From: JBGSYJ01 sp041748075
GTDB taxonomy: Bacteria; Acidobacteriota; Thermoanaerobaculia; Gp7-AA8
NCBI GenBank assembly: GCA_041748075.1
Contig: JBGTDX010000049.1
Span: forward strand, 1-27,927
Direction: 5' to 3'
Length of the DNA stretch: 27,927 nucleotides
The position numbers were made by a program, and so were the translations under genes. Numbering within the stretch: position 1 is the stretch's first letter; each line of letters begins with the position of its first letter. The notes below the pieces were generated by a model. It was not told the origin of the DNA, did not search any database, and saw only the letters and a program-made list of their open reading frames with translations. Positions 22,019 to 27,927 of the stretch are shown in pieces.

Positions 22019-23968
22019 CTACTGATGAACGGCGCTGAAGGAACCCGGCCCTGAGCCGGTGATTACCGTCGGCCTCGCAGCTCCCCTTCGCCGGCCCGGC
22101 GGAAGGCTCTCGACATTCCAGCCGTTCGGACCATACGACCGGACCTCCGAAAAATAACGGCCGGCAAACCCTCCGAAAAGGATGAAGCGCTGTCGGTCCA
22201 GGTCGAAAACGAAACCACCATTCATACGGGCTTCAGGCCGGTTCGGCTCATTGACCTGGGTCCAGGTCGTGCCGTTCCACTCCCACTGATCGTCGAGGTA
22301 GAGCTCTCGGTCGTTCTTGCCGCCGAACAGCATCGTTCTGCCGCTCATCACATCGGTGCTCGTCTGTGCCCCATACCGAGCCGGAGGCTTTAGGCTCACG
22401 TTTGTCATCTCGGTCCAGTTGCTTCCGTCCCAGCTCCACATATCGCCATATCGAGTGACTGGATTCGTTTCGCGCGATCGACCAATGCCTCCGAAGAGAA
22501 TCAGCTTCCCTGAAATAGGATCGTGGAAGAAAGACGCCAGCGAACGATTTGCCGGAGCGGTCCGGTTCCTTGCCAGCTGCGTCCACGAGGTGCCGTCCCA
22601 GGACCAGAATTCATTGACGTAGTCCCGGCCAAAGGTGTACCCACCGAAAATCAGGACTCTGCGCGACTGAGGATCATAAACCGCGGAGCTGAACCGTCGA
22701 TCCGATCGAGGCTGCCGGTTGGATTCAAACGCAGTGAACGACTTCCAGACTTCTCCGTCCCATTCATGAACTCTGGCATCCGAGCACACCATGACGAGTT
22801 TCTGTCGATTCGCGTCCCAGGCGCCGACCGGATAGCTGCAGGCACTCGGAGTGCCTTCGACATCGATTCGGGTCCAGCGTCCTCCCTCGAGTTGCCAGAA
22901 GTCGTAGAACTCCCGGGATTCATTGACCCCACCGTACAGGACCGTCACGTTCCTGACAGGGTCATATACCATGAGAGGAAGCGATCGGGGACCCGGCTCG
23001 CGGTCCTGCGAGACGATAGTCCACTTTCCGTTTCGGTACCTGTACGTGGTATTCGTGGCGCCGATGAAAATGCCTCCGAACAGAACGGTCTCGTTGCGAG
23101 TTCGGTCGTACGCGAGAGCATGTCCGAGAAGTGCACCGGGATTGAAGGTCGGGCTCACATCCGTCCAGTTCGTACCGTCCCATTCCCACGTATCGTCAGC
23201 CTGGGTGCCATTGAAACACTGGCCTCCTACGAAGACGACTGTCTGATTGTGCTTCTGGTATGCGAGTGCCGAGAAATTGACGCACGGTGGTATATCTTCC
23301 GGCGAGAGCTGTTCCCAACCCGAGCTGGCGAGCCTGTACATTTCCGACGTGTTCTCGCTGCCATACCCCAGCATCAGGATTTCGCCGCGCGCCTCGTCGT
23401 AAACCAGGTTCACAGCCTGCAGCTCCGGACCACCGGTGAGTCTCTTCGTCCAGGTGGTGCCGTCAAACTCCCAGGTGTCGCGGCGAGTACCGCCGGCGTC
23501 GACACCACCGTGAAGAACGACGCGGTCCCGGATGGGATCGAACGCCATTCCCGCCAGCGTGCGTGCCGACGGAGAGGAGGGAGCGGCGATCTGGATCCAG
23601 TTACGATTCTGATACCTCCAGGTGTCACCCAGGAAATTACCGCCTTGAATACCACCGAAGAGGATGACCTGACGCCGGTTGGAGTCGTAGACCATCGAGT
23701 GGCCTGAGCGGGCAGGCGGCGCGGTAGCCGGAAAGATCTGTATCCAGCCGAGCCCGGTCCATTCCCAGGTGTCGTTCAGCTCGTAGCGTATGTCTGCGGC
23801 GTCGGGATCGCTGACTCCTCCGAACAGAACGATCCGGTCGAGCGATTCATCGAATACCATCCGTGCATTGGAGCGGGCAGTCGGATAGGCCAGGAGAGGT
23901 CCTGCGACGAGCAGCTGAATCGAGAATGCGGCGAATGCCAGAGCAATCGTGCGTAGCGAAAAATTCAT
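22019..23968 (-). CDS. Secreted protein with twelve kelch-type repeats
   Basis: A 649-residue exported protein. The signal peptide (residues 1 to about 27) ends VAGPLLA before YPTARS. Twelve repeats of about 48-52 residues follow. Each has a small-residue stretch, (V/M)(Y/F)D, then a strand such as VLFGG, ILFGG or VLYGG, and DTW-WDG--W. Two repeats are degenerate (ILMLGYG and LVMVCSD). Twelve blades would make two six-bladed propellers. Kelch propellers usually bind ligands or partners, and some are enzymes such as galactose oxidase, but no metal or active-site residues are evident. GAGG lies about 12 bases before the chosen ATG. An upstream in-frame extension to 24424 overlaps the next gene and lacks similarity, so it was rejected. 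Confidence 0.88.
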   Translation of the reverse strand: MNFSLRTIALAFAAFSIQLLVAGPLLAYPTARSNARMVFDESLDRIVLFGGVSDPDAADIRYELNDTWEWTGLGWIQIFPATAPPARSGHSMVYDSNRRQVILFGGIQGGNFLGDTWRYQNRNWIQIAAPSSPSARTLAGMAFDPIRDRVVLHGGVDAGGTRRDTWEFDGTTWTKRLTGGPELQAVNLVYDEARGEILMLGYGSENTSEMYRLASSGWEQLSPEDIPPCVNFSALAYQKHNQTVVFVGGQCFNGTQADDTWEWDGTNWTDVSPTFNPGALLGHALAYDRTRNETVLFGGIFIGATNTTYRYRNGKWTIVSQDREPGPRSLPLMVYDPVRNVTVLYGGVNESREFYDFWQLEGGRWTRIDVEGTPSACSYPVGAWDANRQKLVMVCSDARVHEWDGEVWKSFTAFESNRQPRSDRRFSSAVYDPQSRRVLIFGGYTFGRDYVNEFWSWDGTSWTQLARNRTAPANRSLASFFHDPISGKLILFGGIGRSRETNPVTRYGDMWSWDGSNWTEMTNVSLKPPARYGAQTSTDVMSGRTMLFGGKNDRELYLDDQWEWNGTTWTQVNEPNRPEARMNGGFVFDLDRQRFILFGGFAGRYFSEVRSYGPNGWNVESLPPGRRRGAARPTVITGSGPGSFSAVHQ

Positions 23969-24100
23969 GTAAGAAAGGCCTCGTGAGCTGGATTCAGGAT
24001 GGACCGGCGAAGTCGGCAGGATCCGCGAAGTCGAACCCTTCGCACCGGGCACAAATTCCGAAGGGGGGGCGCCTTCAGGACCGTCTTCAATCCTCGAAAC

Positions 24101-24133
24101 AGAAAAGACACGGGCGGCGGAACCACCCGTGTC
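24101..24133 (-). terminator. Rho-independent terminator of the glycine-zipper gene
   Basis: On the minus strand GACACGGGTGGT pairs with GCCGCCCGTGTC (12 bp, two T-G) around a TCC loop, followed by TTTTCTG. It lies 28 nt after the glycine-zipper stop and insulates the kelch gene. Confidence 0.88.
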
Positions 24134-24161
24134 TTCCCATCGTAACCGGCGGTGATGCGAA

Positions 24162-24758
24162 CTATTTCGGCCAGGGAGCCCCTGAATCGGACGCCTGATC
24201 CATGCCGAGGACGTCTTTGTCGCGCTTCTTCTCACTTTCGCGGATTCGCTTGTAGGAGTCGCGCGCGGGTTCGCGAACGTCCTGCCAGGACGCGCTACTC
24301 GTTCCTCGAGACTGCGACCAGCTCTTTTCGAGTGTCGGCTCGACATCCTCGAACTCGCGATCCCGATGCTCCGGGTTTGCGGCGGCTTCCCAACCTGTAC
24401 GATAGCCCGGCTCATAGTAGTCAAATCCGCGATCCTCTTTGTAGTACGGACGATTGCGGTACTCGTTACGCCAGTAGTTCTCTTCTTCGGTGGGGTTCAC
24501 CATCTCGCCGACGCCTTTTCCGGCATATCCGCCGGCAACTGCGCCGATCGCGCCGCCAACGACCGCGCCGACCGGTCCTCCGACCGCCGCTCCAACAGCT
24601 GCGCCCGTTACGGCTCCGGCTGTACCGCCACCGGCAACGCCGACAGGATGAGCTCCCGGCTCGCCTGTGATCGGATCCGGATTGGGGTCATGCTTGCGGT
24701 CGGCCTTCTTTTCATTCTCTCGAATTTCGTTTTCTCGATTGCGGTCTCTTGGTTCCAT
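24162..24758 (-). CDS. Glycine-zipper domain protein
   Basis: A 198-residue protein in three parts. A highly charged N-terminus (RNRENEIRENEKKADRKHD) precedes a conserved DPITGEPGAHPVG entry into a Gly/Ala zipper of about 43 residues (43-86), with GxxxG spacing. A Tyr/Glu/Arg-rich tail follows (NYWRNEYRNRPYY, FEDVEPTLEKSWSQSRG). Proteins of this layout occur widely in Proteobacteria and other phyla as uncharacterised, often stress-related products. The zipper could associate with membrane. There is no signal peptide. An excellent AAAGGAGG lies five bases before the ATG, suggesting high expression. It ends at the 24101-24133 terminator. Confidence 0.8.
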   Translation of the reverse strand: MEPRDRNRENEIRENEKKADRKHDPNPDPITGEPGAHPVGVAGGGTAGAVTGAAVGAAVGGPVGAVVGGAIGAVAGGYAGKGVGEMVNPTEEENYWRNEYRNRPYYKEDRGFDYYEPGYRTGWEAAANPEHRDREFEDVEPTLEKSWSQSRGTSSASWQDVREPARDSYKRIRESEKKRDKDVLGMDQASDSGAPWPK

Positions 24759-24832
24759 GTTTCCTCCTTTATGGGTGACTGCTTTATGGGTACACGCGTG
24801 AAGCTGAATTTCACTCGTGGCAATCGGTGAAT

Positions 24833-25075
24833 CTAGTTTTTTCCGGCAGGTTGGATCCCGTACTCTTCAGCGATCGTGACGAGCTCCTGCTCGACGTCCG
24901 CACCGTCTTTCTCCCCCAGCGTTCGCTGGATCTTTTGAATCTCAGCGAGGTCAGAGCTCTCGAGGGCAAAGCCGTGCGAATGCAACGCCAGCTCCGGATC
25001 TTCCATGAGTGCTGTTCGAAACTCAGGATGCTCGATCGCGCGGCGCACGACCGCTCCAACCATCTCGTTTCTCAT
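24833..25075 (-). CDS. NHLP/Os1348-clan-like small protein (RiPP leader-like)
   Basis: An 80-residue acidic protein. Residues 1-45 (VVRRAIEHPEFRTALMEDPE, then a short loop and a helix SSDLAEIQKIQRTL) resemble the nitrile-hydratase-alpha-like leader fold seen in Os1348 and Franean1_4349 family RiPP precursors, where the pattern is RA-DxEFRxLLxxDPExAL. The C-terminal 26 residues (EKDGADVEQELVTIAEEYG...) lack Cys, Ser or a Gly-Gly cleavage motif, so a modified peptide core is not obvious. GGAGG seven bases before the ATG is a strong ribosome site. No modification enzyme is encoded in the window. The clan assignment is from memory of motifs, moderately sure. Confidence 0.6.
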   Translation of the reverse strand: MRNEMVGAVVRRAIEHPEFRTALMEDPELALHSHGFALESSDLAEIQKIQRTLGEKDGADVEQELVTIAEEYGIQPAGKN

Positions 25076-25155
25076 CAGTTTCCTCCACTCCTGAACAGTG
25101 CAAGGATCAGACCGAAAACGAGGTAAATAGCGAACTCTAGTCCGTCGTGATTCGC
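25075..25155 (-). other. 81-nt hydrophobic open frame between the AI-2E transporter and the NHLP-like gene
   Basis: Directly after the TAG stop of the transporter gene, the same frame stays open for 26 codons. It encodes LEFAIYLVFGLILALF, a plausible single membrane helix, then RSGGN and TGA. That TGA overlaps the ATG of the next gene (TGATG). No ATG, GTG or TTG occurs in the frame; an ATT start is the only near-cognate option before the helix. It may be a read-through extension, a micropeptide with a rare start, or chance. Confidence 0.3.
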
Positions 25156-26265
25156 CTACCCTTCGGGGGGTTTGGTGAGGGATCCCAGACGATCGGAATC
25201 GAGCCGCCGTTCCCGCCGGCGGACGAATCCTTCCTCGAATGCCACCTGAATCACCGCGGCCGTCGGGACCGCGAGCATGGCTCCGATGATGCCGAGCAGC
25301 GACAGGCCCATCATGAACGCGATGAATACGCCGAGCGGAGCGACCGACACTTTCTTCCCCATCAGTCGGGGAACGAGCAGGTAGTTCTCGACCTGCTGGA
25401 TCAGGATCGCTGCTGCGAGCACTGCCCAGAACTGCCATGGCGACTGGAAGAGCGCGACGATCACTGCCGGGATCGCTCCGAGGATCGGTCCGATCACCGG
25501 GACGAGCTCTCCGATGGCGGCCAGTATCGCGAGTGGCAGCGCGTAAGGGATCCTGAGGGCCAGTAGTATTACGAACGTCGCGACGCCGATGATCAACGCG
25601 AGCAGGAGCTGCCCCGAAAGCCAGGAGCTCATGCGGCGCGACATCCGGATGAAGATTCTTCGCTTCTCCCCCCGCTCTGCCGCGGGGTATAGCAGCAGGA
25701 GCAGATTCCGAAGCCGTTCGGCGTCGATGAGCATGTAGACGACCATGAAAAGAATCGCGACGACGGATGCGACGCCCTGCGCCACGCCCTGCACGTAGTT
25801 GAAAATCGGTAGCTCTGCGAAGGCATCCTGCCAGCCGCCGTAAATGAACGCGCGGGTATCCCCCATCGGGAAGTACCGCTCGAGGGGTGTCATGAGTTTC
25901 TGGTCGATCAGAGGAGGAAGCTCGCGCGAGAGACTTCCAGCGTCCAGCAGCAGCTTCGGAACGGTGAGAACCATCGTCACGATTGCGATGGCCAGGAAGG
26001 GAAAGTAAACGATGAGGACCGCAGTGCCCCGCCGGATCCTCCGTCCCAGGTAGAGCCGCGCCATCGTACGGACCCGCTTGACCACGGGAGCGATGCCCGC
26101 GGCAAGGACGGCGGCAATCACGATCAGAATCAGAACGGCCCGCACCCGCCAGAGCAGAATCAGGCCGATCCCGAAGAGAACGACCACCAGGACTCTGCGC
26201 GCAAACCCAGCGAGATCCAGCGCACCGCCATTGCGGGGAGTCGTCCTGCGTCCGTCTTCCGTCAT
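25156..26265 (-). CDS. AI-2E family transporter (PerM/YdiK-like)
   Basis: A 369-residue polytopic membrane protein of the AI-2E/PerM family. There are N-terminal helices (about 24-62), a helix at about 85-107, a variable loop to about 155, and then the conserved C-terminal half of about five helices. Signature stretches are FMVVYMLIDAERLR, LSGQLLLALIIGVATF, GELVPVIGPILGAIPA and QQVENYLLVPRLMGKKV. Members export autoinducer-2 or act as small-molecule or ion exporters; the substrate cannot be inferred. The start directly abuts the thioredoxin stop (no gap). The frame stays open after the TAG (see 25075-25155). Confidence 0.93.
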   Translation of the reverse strand: MTEDGRRTTPRNGGALDLAGFARRVLVVVLFGIGLILLWRVRAVLILIVIAAVLAAGIAPVVKRVRTMARLYLGRRIRRGTAVLIVYFPFLAIAIVTMVLTVPKLLLDAGSLSRELPPLIDQKLMTPLERYFPMGDTRAFIYGGWQDAFAELPIFNYVQGVAQGVASVVAILFMVVYMLIDAERLRNLLLLLYPAAERGEKRRIFIRMSRRMSSWLSGQLLLALIIGVATFVILLALRIPYALPLAILAAIGELVPVIGPILGAIPAVIVALFQSPWQFWAVLAAAILIQQVENYLLVPRLMGKKVSVAPLGVFIAFMMGLSLLGIIGAMLAVPTAAVIQVAFEEGFVRRRERRLDSDRLGSLTKPPEG

Positions 26266-26697
26266 TCAGTGGTGATGCTGGTCGATCGTCTGCTCGATGC
26301 GCGGCCGTCCCGCCGCGCCGACAATCCGGTCCACTTCGACCCCGTCCCGGAAGAGAACGAGAGTCGGAATCCCGCTCACTTTGTATCGCGCAGCCGTTTC
26401 CGGATTCTCGTCGACATTCAATTTTGCGAAGACCACGTCCGGACGGTCGACGGCAAGGGCTTCAATCACAGGTGCGATCTGGCGGCATGGGCCACACCAG
26501 GGGGCCCAGAAGTCGACCAGGACTGGTTTGGATTGCCCAATGACGTCGCGAAAGTCCCGATCCGTCACAACCTGCGGAGCGCCCCCCGGCGATAGCTCGC
26601 CCCTGCATTTTCCGCAGACGGCCTTGCTGCCGGGAGCCAGTGCAGGAACGCGGTTCGCCTGTCCGCACGCCGGACAGCGGATGATGTCGCCTGCCAT
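26266..26697 (-). CDS. trxC: Thioredoxin 2 (TrxC-type, zinc-ribbon N-terminus)
   Basis: A 143-residue cytosolic disulfide reductase. The N-terminal zinc ribbon has C8-x2-C11 and C28-x2-C31. The thioredoxin fold contains WAPWCGPC (Cys68/Cys71), AKLNVDENPETAARYKVSGIPT with cis-Pro111, and a C-terminal His-His-His. The ribbon distinguishes TrxC from TrxA. I chose the ATG at 26697 because it starts MAGDIIRCPACG as in the family; longer starts would translate repeat DNA. The ribosome site is weak. Its 5' region is the repeat at 26735-26941, and it abuts the AI-2E gene, with which it is likely co-transcribed. Confidence 0.93.
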   Translation of the reverse strand: MAGDIIRCPACGQANRVPALAPGSKAVCGKCRGELSPGGAPQVVTDRDFRDVIGQSKPVLVDFWAPWCGPCRQIAPVIEALAVDRPDVVFAKLNVDENPETAARYKVSGIPTLVLFRDGVEVDRIVGAAGRPRIEQTIDQHHH

Positions 26698-26734
26698 ACC
26701 GTGCTCGTCTATGCGAATCGGAAGCCAGCCTCCC

Positions 26735-26941
26735 CCCCACACCCGGTTGTGGGTTGTGGGTTCTGCACGCCCTCCCCTCCGCACGGTTGTGGTCCCACCC
26801 TCCCGACTCGATTCCGCCTACGAGCTCTGGTCCGGCGGGGTGGGTCTCAGAACTTAGAACCGTGTGGGCGGGTGGGCGTGCAGAACCCACAACCGGGTGT
26901 GCGGGTGGGTGTGCAGAACCCACAACCCGGGTGGGGGCTCA
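26735..26941. repeat. GC-rich repeat, copy B, with three copies of a 17-mer, abutting a lipoprotein stop
   Basis: Same family as 4763-4945. GTGCAGAACCCACAACC occurs at 26878-26894 and 26911-26927 (period 33 nt), and its exact reverse complement is at 26752-26768. The surrounding CCCACCC and ACCCG runs also match in inverted orientation, with arms of about 70 and 100 nt around a centre near 26805-26836. On the minus strand the right edge is TGAGCCCCCACCC, which supplies the TGA stop codon of the lipoprotein gene. Confidence 0.85.
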
Positions 26942-27559
26942 GGGCATAGAAGGGGCGGGGCGGCCCTGGTTGTACATGAGATCCACGGCCTTGACGGTGA
27001 CTTCGAGCGGCAAATCATCGTTCCAGTCCAGGAACGCCTGCTGCGCTTCCCGGAGGCAGATGCCGCAGAGTGCAGCGTGATCATCCTGAAAGCAGGTCAG
27101 CAGGCTGTTGTGCGCCAGGTGCTCGTTTTCCTTGCACCGGCAGTAGCAGTACATCTTGTCCAGCCGGTCCGCAACTAGCTTCGCCTTCTCATACGTATCG
27201 CGTACTTCTGGATTCCGGAACTGATTCGGATCGGCAATGGTGTCCGCGAGATTGCCCGTCGCCCTTTTCTTCAGGAGAACCGAATCGCCCTTCCGAGCTT
27301 CGGGCGCTTCGAACGACGCGGAACCACTCGCTGATACAGCGCCCGAAGCCACAGCAGCGGGCTGCACGTGGTCGTGACCCGAATGATCCTGAACGGGTTG
27401 ATCCTGAACGGAGAGATCCTGCTGATCCTCGCCCGCCACTGCGTCCGCGGTAGCGGGGGGAACCTGGGCGACCGGTGTACCGGTGGTCTGAGATTCTCGG
27501 GAGCAGGCTATTGCGAAAAGCACGGCTGCAGCGACAACAGGAAGTCTCATCGATGACAT
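26939..27559 (-). CDS. PCYCGC-type lipoprotein
   Basis: A 206-residue predicted lipoprotein. The signal ends at FAIAC (Cys19). A long low-complexity linker (about 20-105) includes a His-rich HSGHDHV and a short duplicated QDQPV/QDHSG segment from a 15-nt DNA repeat (27384-27411). The C-terminal domain (about 110-206) has the marker MYCYCRC, then a second Cys in LLTCFQDDHAALCGICLREA, matching the PCYCGC protein family of unknown function. Clustered Cys and His suggest metal binding or redox activity (inference). The ATG at 27559 has GGAG nine bases upstream; a second ATG is at 27550. The stop TGA is the first triplet of repeat copy B. Confidence 0.8.
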   Translation of the reverse strand: MSSMRLPVVAAAVLFAIACSRESQTTGTPVAQVPPATADAVAGEDQQDLSVQDQPVQDHSGHDHVQPAAVASGAVSASGSASFEAPEARKGDSVLLKKRATGNLADTIADPNQFRNPEVRDTYEKAKLVADRLDKMYCYCRCKENEHLAHNSLLTCFQDDHAALCGICLREAQQAFLDWNDDLPLEVTVKAVDLMYNQGRPAPSMP

Positions 27560-27735
27560 CAGTCTGCTCCGGATTATCGGTATGTGGATCACTTTGGACC
27601 GTACAACGCACTCCTCTCTTCCCGCATTTCGCGGGGTTGGAGTCAGGACCTGGTCTGCCACGCCGCTCCTGGAGCCCCAGGGAAGGGTTCTGGTGAGACC
27701 CTCAGGATTCCGAGCTCTGAACAGACCGGCTGGAA

Positions 27736-27741
27736 TACACT
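27736..27741 (+). promoter_or_regulatory. Candidate -10 box of the terminal gene
   Basis: TACACT ends eight bases before the ATG at 27750, with no Shine-Dalgarno site between. This is the same arrangement as several other plus-strand genes here. Confidence 0.35.
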
Positions 27742-27749
27742 CCGAAGCA

Positions 27750-27927
27750 ATGTTTGATCTTCGCCACGCGTCACCAGACGAGGTCGATCAGCTCCGCGCG
27801 ATCTTTGATCACGCTAGCGATGCTCCCTACCCCATCGTGCCGGTGTTCGACGAGAAGCTGCTCGCTGGCACGGCTGGACGGGCGGAAATTACCGTCGCGA
27901 CGCGCGAGGGCGAAGTCGTCGCCGGCA
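27750..27927 (+). CDS. N-terminal fragment of an unidentified protein, possibly GNAT-like
   Basis: An open frame of 59 codons runs off the window end. It reads MFDLRHASPDEVDQLRAIFDH and later EITVATREGEVVAG. A helix after the first strand followed by a beta strand with EGEVVAG resembles the start of GNAT acetyltransferases, but too little is present to be sure. It is divergent from the PCYCGC lipoprotein gene. Confidence 0.45.
   Translation, partial: MFDLRHASPDEVDQLRAIFDHASDAPYPIVPVFDEKLLAGTAGRAEITVATREGEVVAG

Noticed and set aside
22523..23707. Long plus-strand open frame (394 codons) antisense to the kelch gene
   Set aside because: It has low-complexity, family-less translation and no ribosome site. 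The minus strand carries clear kelch repeats and a signal peptide over the same bases.
23969..24424. N-terminal extension of the kelch protein to 24424
   Set aside because: It would overlap the glycine-zipper gene and its terminator. The signal peptide starts at 23968, and the added residues resemble no family.
25076..25438. Upstream extension of the NHLP-like frame to 25438
   Set aside because: It is antisense-frame translation across the AI-2E gene. The strong ribosome site and the family-like start lie at 25075.
26872..26933. CRISPR array in repeat copy B
   Set aside because: There are only two direct copies with a 33-nt period, plus one inverted copy. There is no unique-spacer pattern and no cas genes.

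Overview
The window looks like chromosomal DNA from a GC-rich (about 60% by eye), Gram-negative-type bacterium. It encodes diderm lipoproteins with lipoboxes, a type IV pilus/type II secretion motor ATPase and a run of housekeeping genes. All three tRNA genes encode their 3' CCA. The gene mix (deoC with two aldehyde dehydrogenase-like genes, kelch and NHL propeller proteins, a PCYCGC lipoprotein, many scattered single genes, palindromic intergenic repeats) would fit Acidobacteriota or a neighbouring phylum. That placement is inference, about 50% sure; no rRNA is present to settle it.

Layout. 1-205: a nested palindromic element. 206-2605: a glutaredoxin-like gene with a membrane protein gene, an SDR oxidoreductase, a tiny membrane protein, and a TlpA-type thiol-disulfide lipoprotein. 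2733-4755: prs and rplY (minus strand) with a clear terminator, then tRNA-Arg(CCG) with its own promoter. 4763-4945: a first GC-rich inverted repeat ending at the pilB stop codon. 4943-7954: pilB/gspE and an RlmI-type methyltransferase (minus). 7992-11699: YbjN-like protein, a lipoprotein, a tandem universal stress protein, tRNA-Val(TAC), an atypical receiver-like protein and an NHL propeller protein (plus). 11725-13690: a DrrAB-like ABC exporter (minus). 13873-15267: an nfeD and SPFH/stomatin pair (plus). 15338-18200: rfbC, tRNA-Asp(GTC) and metG (plus), followed by a strong terminator that may belong to a small RNA. 18529-21905: deoC, a catalytic aldehyde dehydrogenase and a catalytically dead dehydrogenase-like partner (minus operon). 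22019-23968: a secreted 12-repeat kelch protein. 24162-26697: glycine-zipper protein, an 80-residue NHLP/Os1348-like protein, an AI-2E family transporter and thioredoxin 2 (minus). 26735-26941: a second copy of the GC-rich repeat. 26939-27559: a PCYCGC-type lipoprotein. 27750-end: the start of an unidentified gene.

How genes work together. deoC and its dehydrogenase would split deoxyribose-5-phosphate and oxidise the acetaldehyde. NfeD and the SPFH protein form the usual membrane pair. Three thiol proteins (TlpA-like, glutaredoxin-like, thioredoxin 2) handle disulfide chemistry in different compartments. I see no phage, transposase, CRISPR array or classical defence island.

Most unusual items: the two related repeat elements, each starting exactly at the TGA stop codon of its upstream gene; the nested palindrome at 12-185; an orphan NHLP-type leader-like gene preceded by an 81-nt hydrophobic reading frame that runs on in frame from an amber stop; a dead aldehyde dehydrogenase partner; a candidate small RNA at about 18290-18381; and several genes whose start codons sit 6-9 nt after a -10-like hexamer, as expected for leaderless mRNAs.
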